Assembly: GCA_015680685.1 (NCBI GenBank)
Contig: MNCI01026530.1
Location: 278,157-342,156 of the forward strand
DNA length: 64,000 nucleotides
Source of the DNA: Gnetum montanum
Lineage: Eukaryota; Streptophyta; Gnetopsida; Gnetales; Gnetaceae
Direction of reading: 5' to 3'
The translations under genes were made by a program, and so were the position numbers. The notes beneath the pieces are model-generated. The model saw only the letters and a program-made list of their open reading frames with translations. It did not search any database and was not told the DNA's origin. Numbering within the stretch: position 1 is the stretch's first letter; each line of letters starts with the position of its first letter. Of this stretch, positions 36,518 to 47,225 are shown one piece after another.

Positions 36518-37882
36518 TGTAATGACAGAAAACGTCGGCAGCTGAAAATACTGACCGAGGTTCTGTGTATACAGTTTTAACCACGGATCCGCGTGAGGGC
36601 TATGCTGGAAAAAGCGAATCCGCGGCGCCCTGAACGGTCTTGTCGATCAGACAGGGACTTACGGGTCAGTAAAACGATGAAGATTACGGATCCTTGCGTG
36701 CTGCAATTTGATTCAAGGGATTGTGAAACGGGGGAAAACGACGTGGGTGGATCGCTATGATGATAACGTCAAACACACCGAAGAGATGCTAATCAGGAGA
36801 GAAATGCGCGATTTTCAAATATCTATGTTTCGATTTTTGAAAGAATGTATGATTTGTATGTCACGTTATAATGGGAGAGACCCCCAATAACTTGATGCAA
36901 AAATGAGCACAAAACAACAAGGAAACTGTCCAGACAGAAGTTCGATCTACCTCGTAGGCCAAGGCTGGGATGCAAGGATGGTCAAGCTCTGAGGTCTGCT
37001 GATCAACTGTTTTTGACCGGTAGAGTCTGCAAACTGGGCGAGACAATCTCACAATCCCTGTTCTACCTCTTTGCTTCGAGTAGGTTCTGCTCAGGGCAGC
37101 AATCGCTAAAGGAGAAAGTCGTATCTTCCCTAGAGGAATGATCTCTCTTGTTGCTAAGGCTCAAGCGCACTGTGCTCTGTTCTTGCTGAAGGATGGTGTT
37201 GTCGACAGTTGCCAAAAGGTTGCTCTTTGTTTCTCTGCTCAAGGTGATAAGTACTTCCTTGCTCAGAAAATGCTCTTGCCCTTTTTATTTTTTGCCGCTA
37301 AGAGTGATAAATGCTCCGGTGCTCAGAAAAATGCCTTTGCTTCTCTGATTTGCCAACCCTTGTATCTTTGTCAACTGAGGTATTTATAGGCCGCGATGCC
37401 CCATGAAAAAGGCGCAACCCTGATGACGTGGGTCTCGGATATTTCGGGTTCCGTTGACATGACCATTTTAAGTCAGACTGTGACTACGCACAACACGCTC
37501 ATTTGCGTGTTGTGCGTGTGAAGAGCAGGTACATGTTGAGCGTGTTTCAATTGCTTTCAGGCTATATTACACTCATTCGCGTTGTGTTGCGTGTATGAGC
37601 GTAATCCGGTATAAAAACAATAGGCTCAAAATTGTCTTACGCTCACTACGCAGCTGCGCGTAACGAAGCGTAAACAATGTCTAATTTATGCTCACTACGC
37701 AGCCGCGCGTAACGAAGCGTAAATAATGTCTAGCCTTAGTGATGAAATACGCAATGGTACGCACCGCCGCGTAACGAGCGTAAAGACAAGTTATCCATAC
37801 GCCACGAGAAAAAGTGTCGAACTGTTGTGCTTCTCTAGACTCTTCCTTCGACTATTTTGGAGCTTATTACGCTCATTACGCT
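36518..37882 (-). repeat. E2 3' LTR (truncated by gap)
   Basis: Starts with tgtaatgacagaaaacgtcg, matching the right LTR. The match stops at the n of 37883; the last roughly 100 bp of the LTR and the polypurine tract are missing from the assembly. The TATA box on the minus strand is at 37381-37390. Confidence 0.92.
37484..37880. repeat. GCGTA-type inverted repeats in E2 U3
   Basis: Perfect 13-bp arms acgcacaacacgc (37486-37498) and gcgtgttgtgcgt (37505-37517) flank a 6-base loop. Further inverted pairs ttacgct/agcgtaa follow through 37880. The right LTR has the same cluster at about 52436-52860. It is analogous in place to the GTATAC cluster of E6. Confidence 0.8.
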
Positions 37883-37883
37883 N

Positions 37884-38955
37884 CAGAAGCGAGAAAAACG
37901 TCCGTCCTTGGCTACTCAAGTGTTGCCCTGTCAACATGGCAGAGCAAAGCCGGAAGGTATGGGAGATGGAGGGATATAACTGGAAACAGGTTTAGGGAAG
38001 ATGCAAAATGAGTTATGATGGTAGGGGCATGAAATACGCTCATACACACAGAAATGTACGCTCATTTATGTCAACAGGAATGCTTTCAGACGAGCGTAGC
38101 GCATCAATCTGAGATTTCTCTGTTACAGATTGTAGCAGGAATGCTTGCAGAAGGAGTGTTGCGCATCACTTTCTGCGATATCTCTGCTACAATATATGAT
38201 TGCGTATGGATTACATCACCGTGCAAGTATGAAAGGTGGTTGTTTGTGTGTATAGCTGGTACATACAGGAAGCGTATGATTGGGATGAAATGAAATGAGA
38301 TAAGGGCTAAGTGTGAGGGTTCAAGAGGGATAGGCATGCAGTTCCCAGTGGACGGGCAAACTTGAGCAGCCACCTCAAGACGCTGTTGTCCTTCACCACT
38401 CAGATGAATGCATCTTTGAATGATTTTTGCGTGATAAGCAACCTGCAACCATGAAAGAAGAAAGAGAGGGCACCATTGCTTTGGTGCGAGCAGGAGGCGA
38501 GGTTGTTGAAACCAACGCCACTTGATGTTGAGATAAAGCGATCGGGCTATAGAGAAGGAGTTGGGGCATGCGGGCGGAGCCGCCAATCCTGACGATTGGC
38601 CCAACATATCTTTGCCAAAAGGCATCAGACACAGTGCACCTAACTGGTTGCATAAGGAACCAGCCAGATGAATTTGCGAAGCCGGCGTCTGATAGCGATG
38701 ATTGGCGGCAATTCCCGAGGTCGTTGTCGATGAGGATTTTGTCGGGGCTCCGACTGGCAAGGCTAAACTCTTAGAGGTACTACCACTACGGCGGGTGTAG
38801 CGGCGGCATCTCCGAGGGATCAGTAAGATGCCTCTTAGCTTATCCTAGGAATCAGTAGGATGCCAGTGAGGTGGCGACGCTGGGACTGTCCCAGTATCCC
38901 ACCTCGTTGGTTGTGTAGCTGTGCAGAGATGATCACGCTCGATTGATTTACATGG
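37884..38955 (-). other. E2 3' UTR, no recognised gene
   Basis: A 218-codon minus-strand frame covers 38760-38104 but has no recognisable domain, repeat or homologue in E6 or E1, and is rich in Ser, Pro and Leu as expected of chance. I treat the region as noncoding. Confidence 0.5.
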
Positions 38956-38959
38956 TAGT

Positions 38960-39430
38960 AGTCTGTAAGTCCCAGTTTTGAGTCTCGGTAGACTGCCGTT
39001 ATTGGCTTTAAGTCTCAACAGACCATGGTCCCAGTTTAAAGTCTGGGCGGACCAAGAAGTGCTAGTTTTACGTCATAGCGGACCGTGCTGTGGATGCCAG
39101 TTTTGTGTCATGACCCAAGGACAAAGCTGTGCTGGTTTTATGTCCCAGCAGACGGCTACTTACCTGCGCCAGTTTAGCGTCGTGGCGGATGCGTGCGAAA
39201 GATGCTAGTTTTTCATCTTGGCGGACCTGTACAACATTGCCAGTTTTACATCGTAGCGGACGGTTACAACTTGTCAGTTTAGCGTCATAGCGGACGATTA
39301 CTGCCGGTTTAGCGTCGTGGCAGATGCGTGCAAGAAATGCCAGTTTTACGTCGTAGCGGACGGTCAGTGCTAGTTTAACATTGTAGCGGACACTCAATGC
39401 CAGTTTAGTGTCATAGCGGACGAATACTGT
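38960..39430 (-). repeat. E2 3' UTR tandem repeats
   Basis: About 14 units with plus-strand core gccagttttacgtcgtagcg followed by gacgg, spaced 28-45 bp. The reverse complement matches the E6 array at 2110-2500. Related single motifs occur at 42881 and 46930-47220. Confidence 0.85.
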
Positions 39431-39460
39431 CATACCTGATTACTCGCGCTGTAGATACTG

Positions 39461-40443
39461 CTAAATGTAATACCGCTTTAGATATACATGATTCACAGGG
39501 TTTGGTAGTTCATTGCCGTTGACGTCTGCTAGTCTGAAAGCTCCGTTGCCATATGCGTCGACCATCGAGAAAGGACCTTCCCAATTCGCCAAGAATTTGC
39601 CTGCCGGCTCGCGCACGGCTTTGAGGACTAGGTCTCCTTTCTTGATCGGACGCTGCTGAAGGTTGTGATGATGCTTCTGTCTCTGTTTATCTTGATATTT
39701 CTCAATCGTATCAAGAGCCTGTATNGTTCGCCTACGGGTAATAGGGGGAGGAAAAAGACTGTCTAATGCCTAGGTTATCACAGAAGGATTTGGTTTCCGC
39801 GCTACTAAACTGTGGCCCGTTGTCAGTCACAATAGTCATTGGGAGACCAAATCTGGTTACTATGTTGTCCAAGATAAAATGGCAAACCTGTTGGGATGTG
39901 ATTTTCCGCAGGGGGACATCTTCTACCCACTTCGTAAAATACTCAGTAGTCATAATAATGAAGCTATGCCCTGCAGAAGATTTTGGCGTGATGGGTCCTA
40001 TGATGTCCAGNNNNNNNNNNNNNNNNNNNNNNNNNNNNNNNNNNNNNNNNNNNNNNNNNNNNNNNNNNNNNNNNNNNNNNNNNNNNNNNNNNNNNNNNNN
40101 NNNNNNNNNNNNNNNNNNNNNNNNNNNNNNNNNNNNNNNNNNNNNNNNNNNNNNNNNNNNNNNNNNNNNNNNNNNNNNNNNNNNNNNNNNNNNNNNNNNN
40201 NNNNNNNNNNNNNNNNNNNNNNNNNNNNNNNNNNNNNNNNNNNNNNNNNNNNNNNNNNNNNNNNNNNNNNNNNNNNNNNNNNNNNNNNNNNNNNNNNCAC
40301 AGTCCCTCGTGAACTTCGTCGACTATGTGTTGGGCTTGGTCTTTGTCAACGCAGGTAAGAAACACGCCATCAAAGGAGCGTCTATAGAGAATGCTGTCTC
40401 CGATGTTGACGTATTGCCTAGCCCGCTTGCGGATTGCGTCTTT
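39461..40443 (-). pseudogene. E2 integrase (with two gaps)
   Basis: The N-terminal part at 40443-40298 reads RKRARQY and VFLTCVDKDQAQ up to VDEVHEGL, then 287 n. The core at 40010-39732 keeps both Asp residues (LDIIGPITPKSS and IVTDNGPQFSS). An n at 39725 removes the Glu region. The C-terminal domain at 39724-39461 has GDLVLKAVREPAG, ANWEGPF and a stop at 39461-39463. A TAA at 40444-40446 breaks the frame to the upstream RNase H. Of the copies in the window it has the best-preserved catalytic core. Confidence 0.85.
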
Positions 40444-41000
40444 TTATGTGCGTGTTAATGCAAACGGTAGTTCACCCTGTAAAAGATAAGTTTTAATATT
40501 GTCGTACCATTCAGGCGTGCTTTCTTCGAGAAGAGAGGAGATTTGCACCATTCGAATGATAGGATCTACGCAGTCTGTAATTAATGTAGGGCAGGTGTTA
40601 AATAGGTGTGAAGGCACGTGTAAAGCCAGGGTGGCCAGTGCGTCGGCCAGCGTGTTGTCAGTGCGCGGGACATGTTGGGCGTCGAAGGTCGTAAATCGCC
40701 TTAGAAGATCTTTAGCCTGATCGTAGTAGGGCTGCAAATGTACAGCCTTGCAGGCGTAGACTCCAGTGATTTGATTTATGACAAGCATCGAATCGCCCCT
40801 AATCGCCAGGTGTTGAACATCGAGTTCACCAGCAGTAAGTAACCCCCTGAGGAGCCCCTCGTACTCTGCCACATTGTTCGTACAAGGGAAGGTCAAGCGA
40901 TAAGCGTGTAGATGCACATCCTCAGGTGATAGCGTAATAACCACGGCGGCACTGCCGCCTCTAGCTGTTGAGGCTCCGTCAAAGTACAACGTTGCTTCGA
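40444..41000 (-). pseudogene. E2 second (archaeal-type) RNase H
   Basis: The 181-codon frame begins YFDGASTARGGSAAVV, continues CTNNVAEYEGLLRGL, AIRGDSMLVINQITGV and RTDNTLADALATLALH, then a linker leading into integrase. All four acidic active-site positions appear intact. A frameshift at about 41000 separates it from the first RNase H. This domain marks the element as Tat lineage. Confidence 0.9.
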
Positions 41001-41531
41001 GTTTGTTGAGACAGGGCTTAGACTATGTACATGTTCATCAGGAAATTCGGGCTCTATTGTGGCTTGGTTGTTAACCGGTGATGTTACTAACTGGTCGGCT
41101 ATCGCTTGGCCCTTCGTAGAAGATTGGCCAACATAGTGCAGATCAAATTCTGCGGTGATAGATTTCCAGCGAACGATCCTACTGCTTTCGTACAAATTAT
41201 GCATGATGGTCCTAAGGATGTTATTTTTGCAAATAATGTTAACCTGGCTACGGAAAAGGTAGTGTCTACACTTTTTGAGTGTAAAAACTAATGCTAGACA
41301 ATTACGCTCGACTTCATTATACCTCGTTTCATACGCATACAGAGCATGGCTTAGGTAGTAGATAGGCACTTCGGACCCATCGTTGCTCCTTTGACAAAGC
41401 AATGCTGCTAACGCTACGTCCGAAGTTGCGAGGTAAATGTAAAATGGCAAGTCCCTTTGTGGCGGGAAAACCGTAGGTAAATGTTGGAGTTCTTGTTTAA
41501 TGCTATCAAACGCACGCTGGCAATATTCTGT
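40990..41531 (-). pseudogene. E2 RT-linked RNase H
   Basis: The 41450-40990 part reads FYIYLATSDVALAALL, PIYYLSHALYAYETRY, KCRHYLFRSQVNIICKN and FDLHYVGQSSTKGQAIADQL. It follows the RT across a TGA at 41532-41534. Most of the domain is open. Confidence 0.88.
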
Positions 41532-42743
41532 TCATTCGAAATTGACCCCCTTTTTGAGCAGGTGCTGCATAGGGTGCAGCTTATCGGTTAATCTTGAGAT
41601 GAAACGGCGTATGAACTGTAAGCGTCCCTGTAACCCGCGTAATTGCTTGAGGTCTGTCGGAGGCGTTAACTCGACAATGGCTTTGACCTTATCAGGGTCA
41701 ACTTGTATGCCGGTTTCCGATACCACAAACCCCAACATGCGTCCGGTTTTGACTCCGAATACGCACTTCTTCGGGTTATGCCAGAGCTCGTATTTGAAGC
41801 ATCTTTTAAGGACTAACTCCAGATCCCCTGAATGATCCTCAGATTTCAAAGACTTCACAGCTATATCGTCTACATAATCATTAAGCCTCTCTAAGAGATA
41901 GTCGCTAAAGATGTACGTCATGGCTCGTTGATACGTGGGTCCAGCGTTCTTCAGACCAAATGGCATCATAGTATAACAAAAGGTACCCCAGGGTGTCATG
42001 AATGTCGTACTTAATTGATGTTCTGGGTTTATGCAAATCTGGTTATAACCAGAGAAGCCATCCATGAATGAGAGGAGTGCATGCCCAGCTGTTGTATCGA
42101 CTAGTTGATTGATACTCGGGAGTGGGAAATTATCTTTGATTGTGGCCTTGTTCAAATTCCGAAAGTCTATGCAAATGTGTATACTCTCGGTCTTCTTCAG
42201 CACGACCACAATGTTAGATACCCAGTCTGAGTAATCGACTGCATGAATGAAACCAGCCTAGTATAGCTTGGTGATTTCATCACGCACGGCTAGCGCGATC
42301 TGTGGCTTGATTTTGCGTGCTCTTTGCCTAACTGCTTTGATCTGTGGGTCTAAGATGATGTTATGTTGGATTAGCCTAGGATCTAGTCCAGGCATATCCT
42401 CGTATGACCATGCGAAGACAGTGATGTTGTCTTGCAGGACCTGTGTTACAGCATCGTACGTTTCTCATTCTAACAAGGAACTGACTTTAAGCGTTTTAGC
42501 ATCGCCCCTATGCGTAACGATAGAGACCTCATCCAGGGGGTCTTCGGTTATGTCCCCAGCTTCCAGGTCTAGCGTGCGCGTAAATTGTTCTGGCCATTCC
42601 GGGGACATCTCCGACGCAGCTATAGTTACGTCTTCTAAGGGGAGGTTAACGTCTATAAACGCGGGATCGAATTGCCTAACTACCTTTTCGTATGGGCCAG
42701 TTAGGGTTAAAGGTGTTGATAGTGTTACATCCATTTGTTTGTC
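41532..42743 (-). pseudogene. E2 reverse transcriptase
   Basis: The leader at 42743-42465 (PLTLTGPYEKVV; PEWPEQFTRTLDLEAG) is followed by FAWSYEDMPGL, then fingers and palm: WVSNIVVVLKK, PSINQLVDTTAGHALL, FMDGFSGYNQI, MMPFGLKNAGPTYQRAM and catalytic YVDDIAVKS. Stops lie at 42465-42467 (TGA), 42258-42260 (TAG) and 41532-41534 (TGA); two of the three are explicable by single C-to-T or G-to-A changes. A possible splice acceptor, minus ggttttgcag, lies just before 42743, relevant because gag-protease is 4.7 kb upstream. Confidence 0.9.
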
Positions 42744-42749
42744 CTGCAA

Positions 42750-43133
42750 AACCGCAAAGTGCGTAAATGGTTAGGAAGAACATGACATGATGGCTAGCAA
42801 ACGTGGAAAGCTAACAGAATTTTGAATTTTGTAATGAAGTTGTAATCAATGCTACCCGATTACAAGGCGATAAGATGTGGTAGTTTAACGTCATTTCGGA
42901 CAGCGGTGCGTGCAATATCAACCACATTAATATCTTGATTTTTGGGTTCCGTTTCAGGAAATTCCCGCTGAAATGGGATATCAAGTCGGTGATTCTCGCA
43001 TACAAATAGGCGGTTTTTGGTTAGAACGGACTGTTGGCTATTGTGAGTTCAAATTCGCGGGTATTATCTAGCAAGAGCAAGAAGAGCAGAAGATTTGAAG
43101 GTGCAAAGCTGTGCAAGTGTCGAAGCTGTGATA
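42750..43133. promoter_or_regulatory. Divergent spacer between RT and antisense gene
   Basis: RT is read leftwards from here and the antisense gene rightwards. The spacer holds one lineage motif copy (gtagtttaacgtcatttcgg at 42880), an imperfect inverted pair gatgtggt/accacatt, and a weak TATA-like catacaaatagg near 42998. A two-way promoter is inferred from the layout only. Confidence 0.4.
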
Positions 43134-46100
43134 ATGGCACCTAAGATGAAGAGGAAGAACACTAAATTGGCTAAAATCAACGAGGTACAGGAGAACCTGG
43201 AGCGTGTTCGACAGGCCGTGGTCGAAGTGCGTGACCCGACACCTTTGAACCGGTAGGTCAGTCTTTGCATGCTCATGTTATTTCAGCGTTTGTGCTATAC
43301 AATGTTCTTCGTGGAAATGAGGGTTTTGGGTTATGGACCTTGCGTTACAGCGAGGGCCTAGCATGGTTGCGTTTATCGCCGTTGTCAGAGACAGACCTTG
43401 CGCTGTTGCAAGGGTTTGGGCGATTTCCACATAGATGGCTAAGCATGATGTGTAGCGTTTCTGTGTTAATGATGCAACTGTAAATCTAGGGGTTGATTTA
43501 TGTAGCGTGTTTTCTATACAGTGTCGTGCTGAAGCCTATTCTGATTGTGTTAGACATCATTGGGGTTTTGTGTTGGGTAAACCCCATTGTCCCCAATGTC
43601 CCTCCTCCGCACACGCGAGTGCAGGGGAAGGCCATCTGGTTCCGAAAGGGGGCGCTGGAGTTTTTGCAGTTCTTACTGCGCAACTTCAGCATCATCATGT
43701 GGTCTAATGTGACTGGTGATGTTGCCGGTGCATTTTAGAGCACCTGTTGGCGGGGTCTGCAGAGGGGATTCTAGCTTACTTGACAGACGGGGCCATCGAT
43801 ACGGGCCATCATGAGGACCAAGCGCTTAGCGCCTAAGGCCTGAGGAATTTACGCTGGATCTGGGGAATGGACCGTTTCAGTTGTTATCATGCTTATAACA
43901 CGCTGTTCATGGCTCGCCATGTCTCGACCTACTTCCAGAACCCACAAGGCACGGTGTACTACGCGGGCGGGTAAGCCGATTCTACCAAATGTATTGTCTT
44001 TGTTACTGTTATAGTGTTTGTTATCGATGTGAAGTGTAGGAGAAGTCTATGTGTAAAGTGTAAGTTAAGCCTACGCTGTATGGTACAAGTTTTTCATACA
44101 TGATAACAGGTTAATCGGAGATGGTGATGCGTTGGCCTGGGCCGAAACAGCAATAATGGCGTTTACCGCAACCAACAATGTGTGTGCCGGTGTTATAGGG
44201 AAAATTGGCCATGAGATGCGTGAGTATCACACCCGCTACGAGTGTCCTTTTAAGAATTACCAGGAACTCGGGTGGCTGCATGATGACTGGACCTCAGATT
44301 TACCCCTTACGGTTGAGGACGTACAGAGGGACCTACCGCCATTCCCTTTGTCCTTCGGACCTGGTAAGGCCGCTGCGTGTTCTAATGTTATGCGTGTAGT
44401 TGTGAGTCGTAAAGCATTTTTATTTGACTTATGTTTTATATTTTTCAGTCAGGGAATCCCAGGAGATTACCCTTACGATTTCCGGCCGCGAGGCGAGGGA
44501 TGTCCTCTTTCGTTATGGCGATATTAAGGACGCACAGCGCTGGCTCGGCCACTCGGTGGCCCTAGTCGCGGTGACCACCAAGATCCGGGCAGCAAGGCTA
44601 ATGCACTTGTTTTTGGCTACGACCCCTGATGTCCCCACCAGTGAAATGATAGCTTTGGTCAACTCCTTCAGCGAGAAGGCGGAGCGTTTTTTCACGCGCG
44701 TGCATAACGTGCGCGTAAGCTTCGATATCGACGCTCAGCCCTTCGCTGACCTGTTTGGTATCCCCTCGAACGGCCTACCCGTAAAGGTGAAGACCAAGAG
44801 GAGCACTAGATTCCAGGAGTGTCTAAAGGAGTGGGTAAGGATCCCAAAAGAGACCAAAGGGTTTTCGTGTGACAAATTCAAGATGGGCGCTACCAAGACA
44901 CTGTATCCCCTTTTCTGGGCCCGGACTTTCCCCAAAACCCTCTCGCAGGTGAAGTTTTTTTCTGTAAAACAGACCCACATTATGCGAGAGGTTCTAGAGG
45001 AGGGAACTCGGTTCGATTGGGCAAACCATTTGGCCAAGGGACTGCGCAGCGAAATGGTCAAGCTTCGCAAGAAGCTTGAGTCCCGCTTTAATGTGCATTA
45101 CGCCTTTTTCATAGCTTGCCGCCGGAAGTTTGCTGAGTTTCTGGTCATCCAGAGGAATGGGGTCTGGGGACAGCAAGACCGAGACCAGCTGTCCAGACCT
45201 TGGATTGCCCACATTCTCAGCACTACTCGTGGGCAGGATCCACCGGAAGGAATCGGGGAGTCATTGTCTGTAACGACTAAAGGCTTGGCGATGCCCCAAG
45301 TGCGAGGTCTCGACAGTGTGGGTGGGATAATGCCTACCTACATCAGTGACGCCTCGCGAGGGAAGCATGTGGCGGAAGAAATTGTGGAACCTGCAGCTCG
45401 GCACAAGAGGCTTCGTCTAGCCGAGGCCCCTGGGGGTAACGCAAGCCAAACTGTCGCGATCGAGGTTCAACGGAATAAGCTTCCACCTGGTAAGTGTGAG
45501 AGGATTGTAGTACGCAATATTTTATTTAGATAGTCTGGCATTATATGCTAACGTGCGGTGGTGTAAACAGTAAAAATGACAGGGCAGTTGACCCCTGAGA
45601 CAGGGGCAATGATACTAAGCCATGGGGAGGGGGCCTCAATTTTGGAAGAAGAGGCCCCAGCTGTTAATGTGAGCCATGTGCAGGTTCCAGTGTGCGAGGC
45701 GGCCCCAGCTGTTAGCGAAAGCCGTACGTATGACCAGGTATACGAGGAAACTCCAGCTACTGGGACCAGTGGCACACGGGATCACGTACGTGAAGAGAAA
45801 GGGGCGGAAGAGATTGGTGAAGTTGCCACTGTCACTGGCAGAGGTAATGAGTGCATTAGCGTATTTGTAGGACCTTGTTAATAGATGGAGTGTCTAACCA
45901 AATTACGCTACAGGGGAAGAAGATGCCTCTACGTCTGCTGCTGTGAGCAAAATGTGGAGAGACTTCCCCGACAAATTTGCCTTCATGGAAGGCGTCGTTA
46001 ATGACATGATCAAGCGTTTGGAGCGCGTCGAACCTGGCGCTGGTATGTTATAGCCGCAATGAGTTTATGACATAATGTTTTAGTAATGTGTCATCCATAT

Positions 46101-46729
46101 TGATGTTATTTTCTGTTAGGAGCTCACCTTCGATGGGATCCCGTGGAGCCCATTGATTTGGACACAGCGGAGCCTCCATCTGATGGGGCAGTCGTGCCAC
46201 GTCACATTTATGAGGAAATGCGTAAATGTGCGTTATGCTCAACGCGCTCCATATGGGAAAACAGGGGTGTTAATGAAAGCCTATGGAAAAGGCTGCAGTG
46301 GTCGGAGCAGAGGGTTGAGTCTTTGACCAAAGAAGTACGAGACCTAAGGGGACGGTACGAATTCCTACAGGCTCAAGTATGACTTAGTTGGGCCGTCGCG
46401 AGTCAGTTTATGTATGACTTAGTCGGAGAGTTCTCTGGCTTGTGTTGTCTATTCTAATTTTTGATGTTATTTGGGTTTAGGTACCGGAAGAAGATAGGGA
46501 AAATACGCTAGCTGAGGGGCTGGGAGAGGAAACAGAGGAAGCAGAGGAGGAATGCAACGATGAAGAGCATTCTCCTGCGAAGCCAGTGCTGGAACGAGAA
46601 CCTCATGAAGGGGAAATATTTCGTGAAGGCATAATTCCCAGAAACGATGGCCCACTGGAGGACGACCCTTTGGGGCTAGATCCGGAATTAAGAGATACCG
46701 ATGACAGTGGTTGCAAAGGGAATGCGTAA
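43134..46729 (+). CDS. Antisense eight-exon gene in E2: FCP1/NIF-like domain, unknown domain, coiled coil
   Basis: Exons: 43134-43252, 43522-43970, 44110-44363, 44449-45489, 45571-45843, 45914-46042, 46120-46376, 46481-46729. Every intron is GT-AG (donors gtaggt, gtaagc, gtaagg, gtaagt, gtaatg, gtatgt, gtatga) and the phases 2,2,1,1,1,1,0 all join. Coding length is 2771 bases, one short of 924 codons, which fits a single 1-base deletion near 43735 in exon 2; one TAA lies at 43834. The predicted protein has a basic N-terminus (APKMKRKNTKLAK), a HAD-like domain, a roughly 340-residue unknown domain, an acidic/Pro-Ala linker, a coiled coil and an acidic C-terminus. It is opposite in strand to gag-pol and lies between protease and RT. 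E1 has the same gene. Its role is unknown. Confidence 0.85.
43522..44363 (+). other. FCP1/NIF-like (HAD) domain of the antisense protein
   Basis: Exons 2-3 read KPILIVLDIIGVLCWV, RKGALEFLQFLLRNFSIIMW, IDTG plus LRNLRWIWG, and YNTLFMARHV then NPQGTVYY. These align in order with plant NIF/FCP1-type proteins, which have LDLNG or DLDGT, RPG-EFL-F, WSS and NTLLIDDSP with NP-TA. The nucleophile Asp is retained but the second Asp of DxD is Ile, and the DD of the last motif is AR. Catalysis is therefore doubtful, and a binding role is more likely. The family call is by motif, not by search. Confidence 0.65.
44449..45489 (+). other. Unrecognised conserved domain of the antisense protein (exon 4)
   Basis: A 347-codon exon with no stop. 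Landmarks shared with E1 are TISG, FDIDAQPFADLFGIPSNG, YPLFWARTFPKTLS, FDWANHLAKGLRSEMVKL, NVHYAFFIACRRKFAEFL and a following W-QD. The region is rich in Arg/Lys with regular hydrophobics. I know no family with this pattern. Conservation between two diverged elements indicates selection at some time. Confidence 0.6.
46120..46376 (+). other. Coiled-coil exon of the antisense protein
   Basis: After WDPVEPIDLDTAEPPSD the exon gives EEMRKCALCSTRSIWE, then LWKRLQWSEQRVESLTKEV and LRGRYEFLQAQ with heptad spacing. E1 has ECALSCARTSWE and KEIRDLKNHKEFMEVQ at this place. Confidence 0.7.
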
Positions 46730-46929
46730 TTATTATTTACGTAAAATTTTATTGATGCAAGGTCAGGTATTATTCTGAATGACTGTTGACGAGTTGTTAT
46801 AAAGTTTAATGGATATTTGAAACGTTAATTAGTTTGTTGTTTGACTTTTTATGCTTTTGTCTGCGTCAGTGTGAAAATATATGTTAAGGATTCTGTCTAA
46901 GTGATACTGATGGGGCGTAATAACTAGTT

Positions 46930-47225
46930 TAAAGTCGTTGCGGGCCTGTTGCGTATTTCAGCATAAATGGTTATAGTATGCAATACTGCGTTACTAGTTT
47001 AAGGCCATTGCGGGCCTGTTGCGTATTGTATAGCGAGCGTAAATACTGATAGTAGATAACTTCAAATAACTAGTTTAAGGCCGTTGCGTAACTATGTACA
47101 ACGGTATGAATAGGTTGACTTTTGTATAACTAGTTTAAGGTCGTTGCAGGCCGTTGCGTAATTACGTACAACGGTATGAATAGGTTGACTTTTGTATAAC
47201 TAGTTTAAGGCCGTTGTGGGCCGTT
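46930..47225 (+). repeat. Lineage motif repeats 3' of the E2 antisense gene
   Basis: Five copies of actagtttaaggccgttgcg followed by ggcc, spaced 55-80 bp, lie between the convergent stops of the antisense gene and gag-protease. Confidence 0.8.

Noticed and set aside
38104-38760. 218-codon minus-strand ORF in the E2 3' UTR
   Set aside because: No motif, low-complexity composition, and no counterpart seen in the E6 3' UTR; probably chance.
39766-40458. Long ORFs spanning the n block
   Set aside because: Their length comes from reading unknown bases as open; only the integrase parts on either side are real.
43265-43483. 73-codon open frame inside intron 1 of the E2 antisense gene, first taken as an exon
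   Set aside because: Its frame cannot be joined to exon 1 in phase, whereas exon 1 joins cleanly to 43522, which also matches the exon 2 acceptor of E1.
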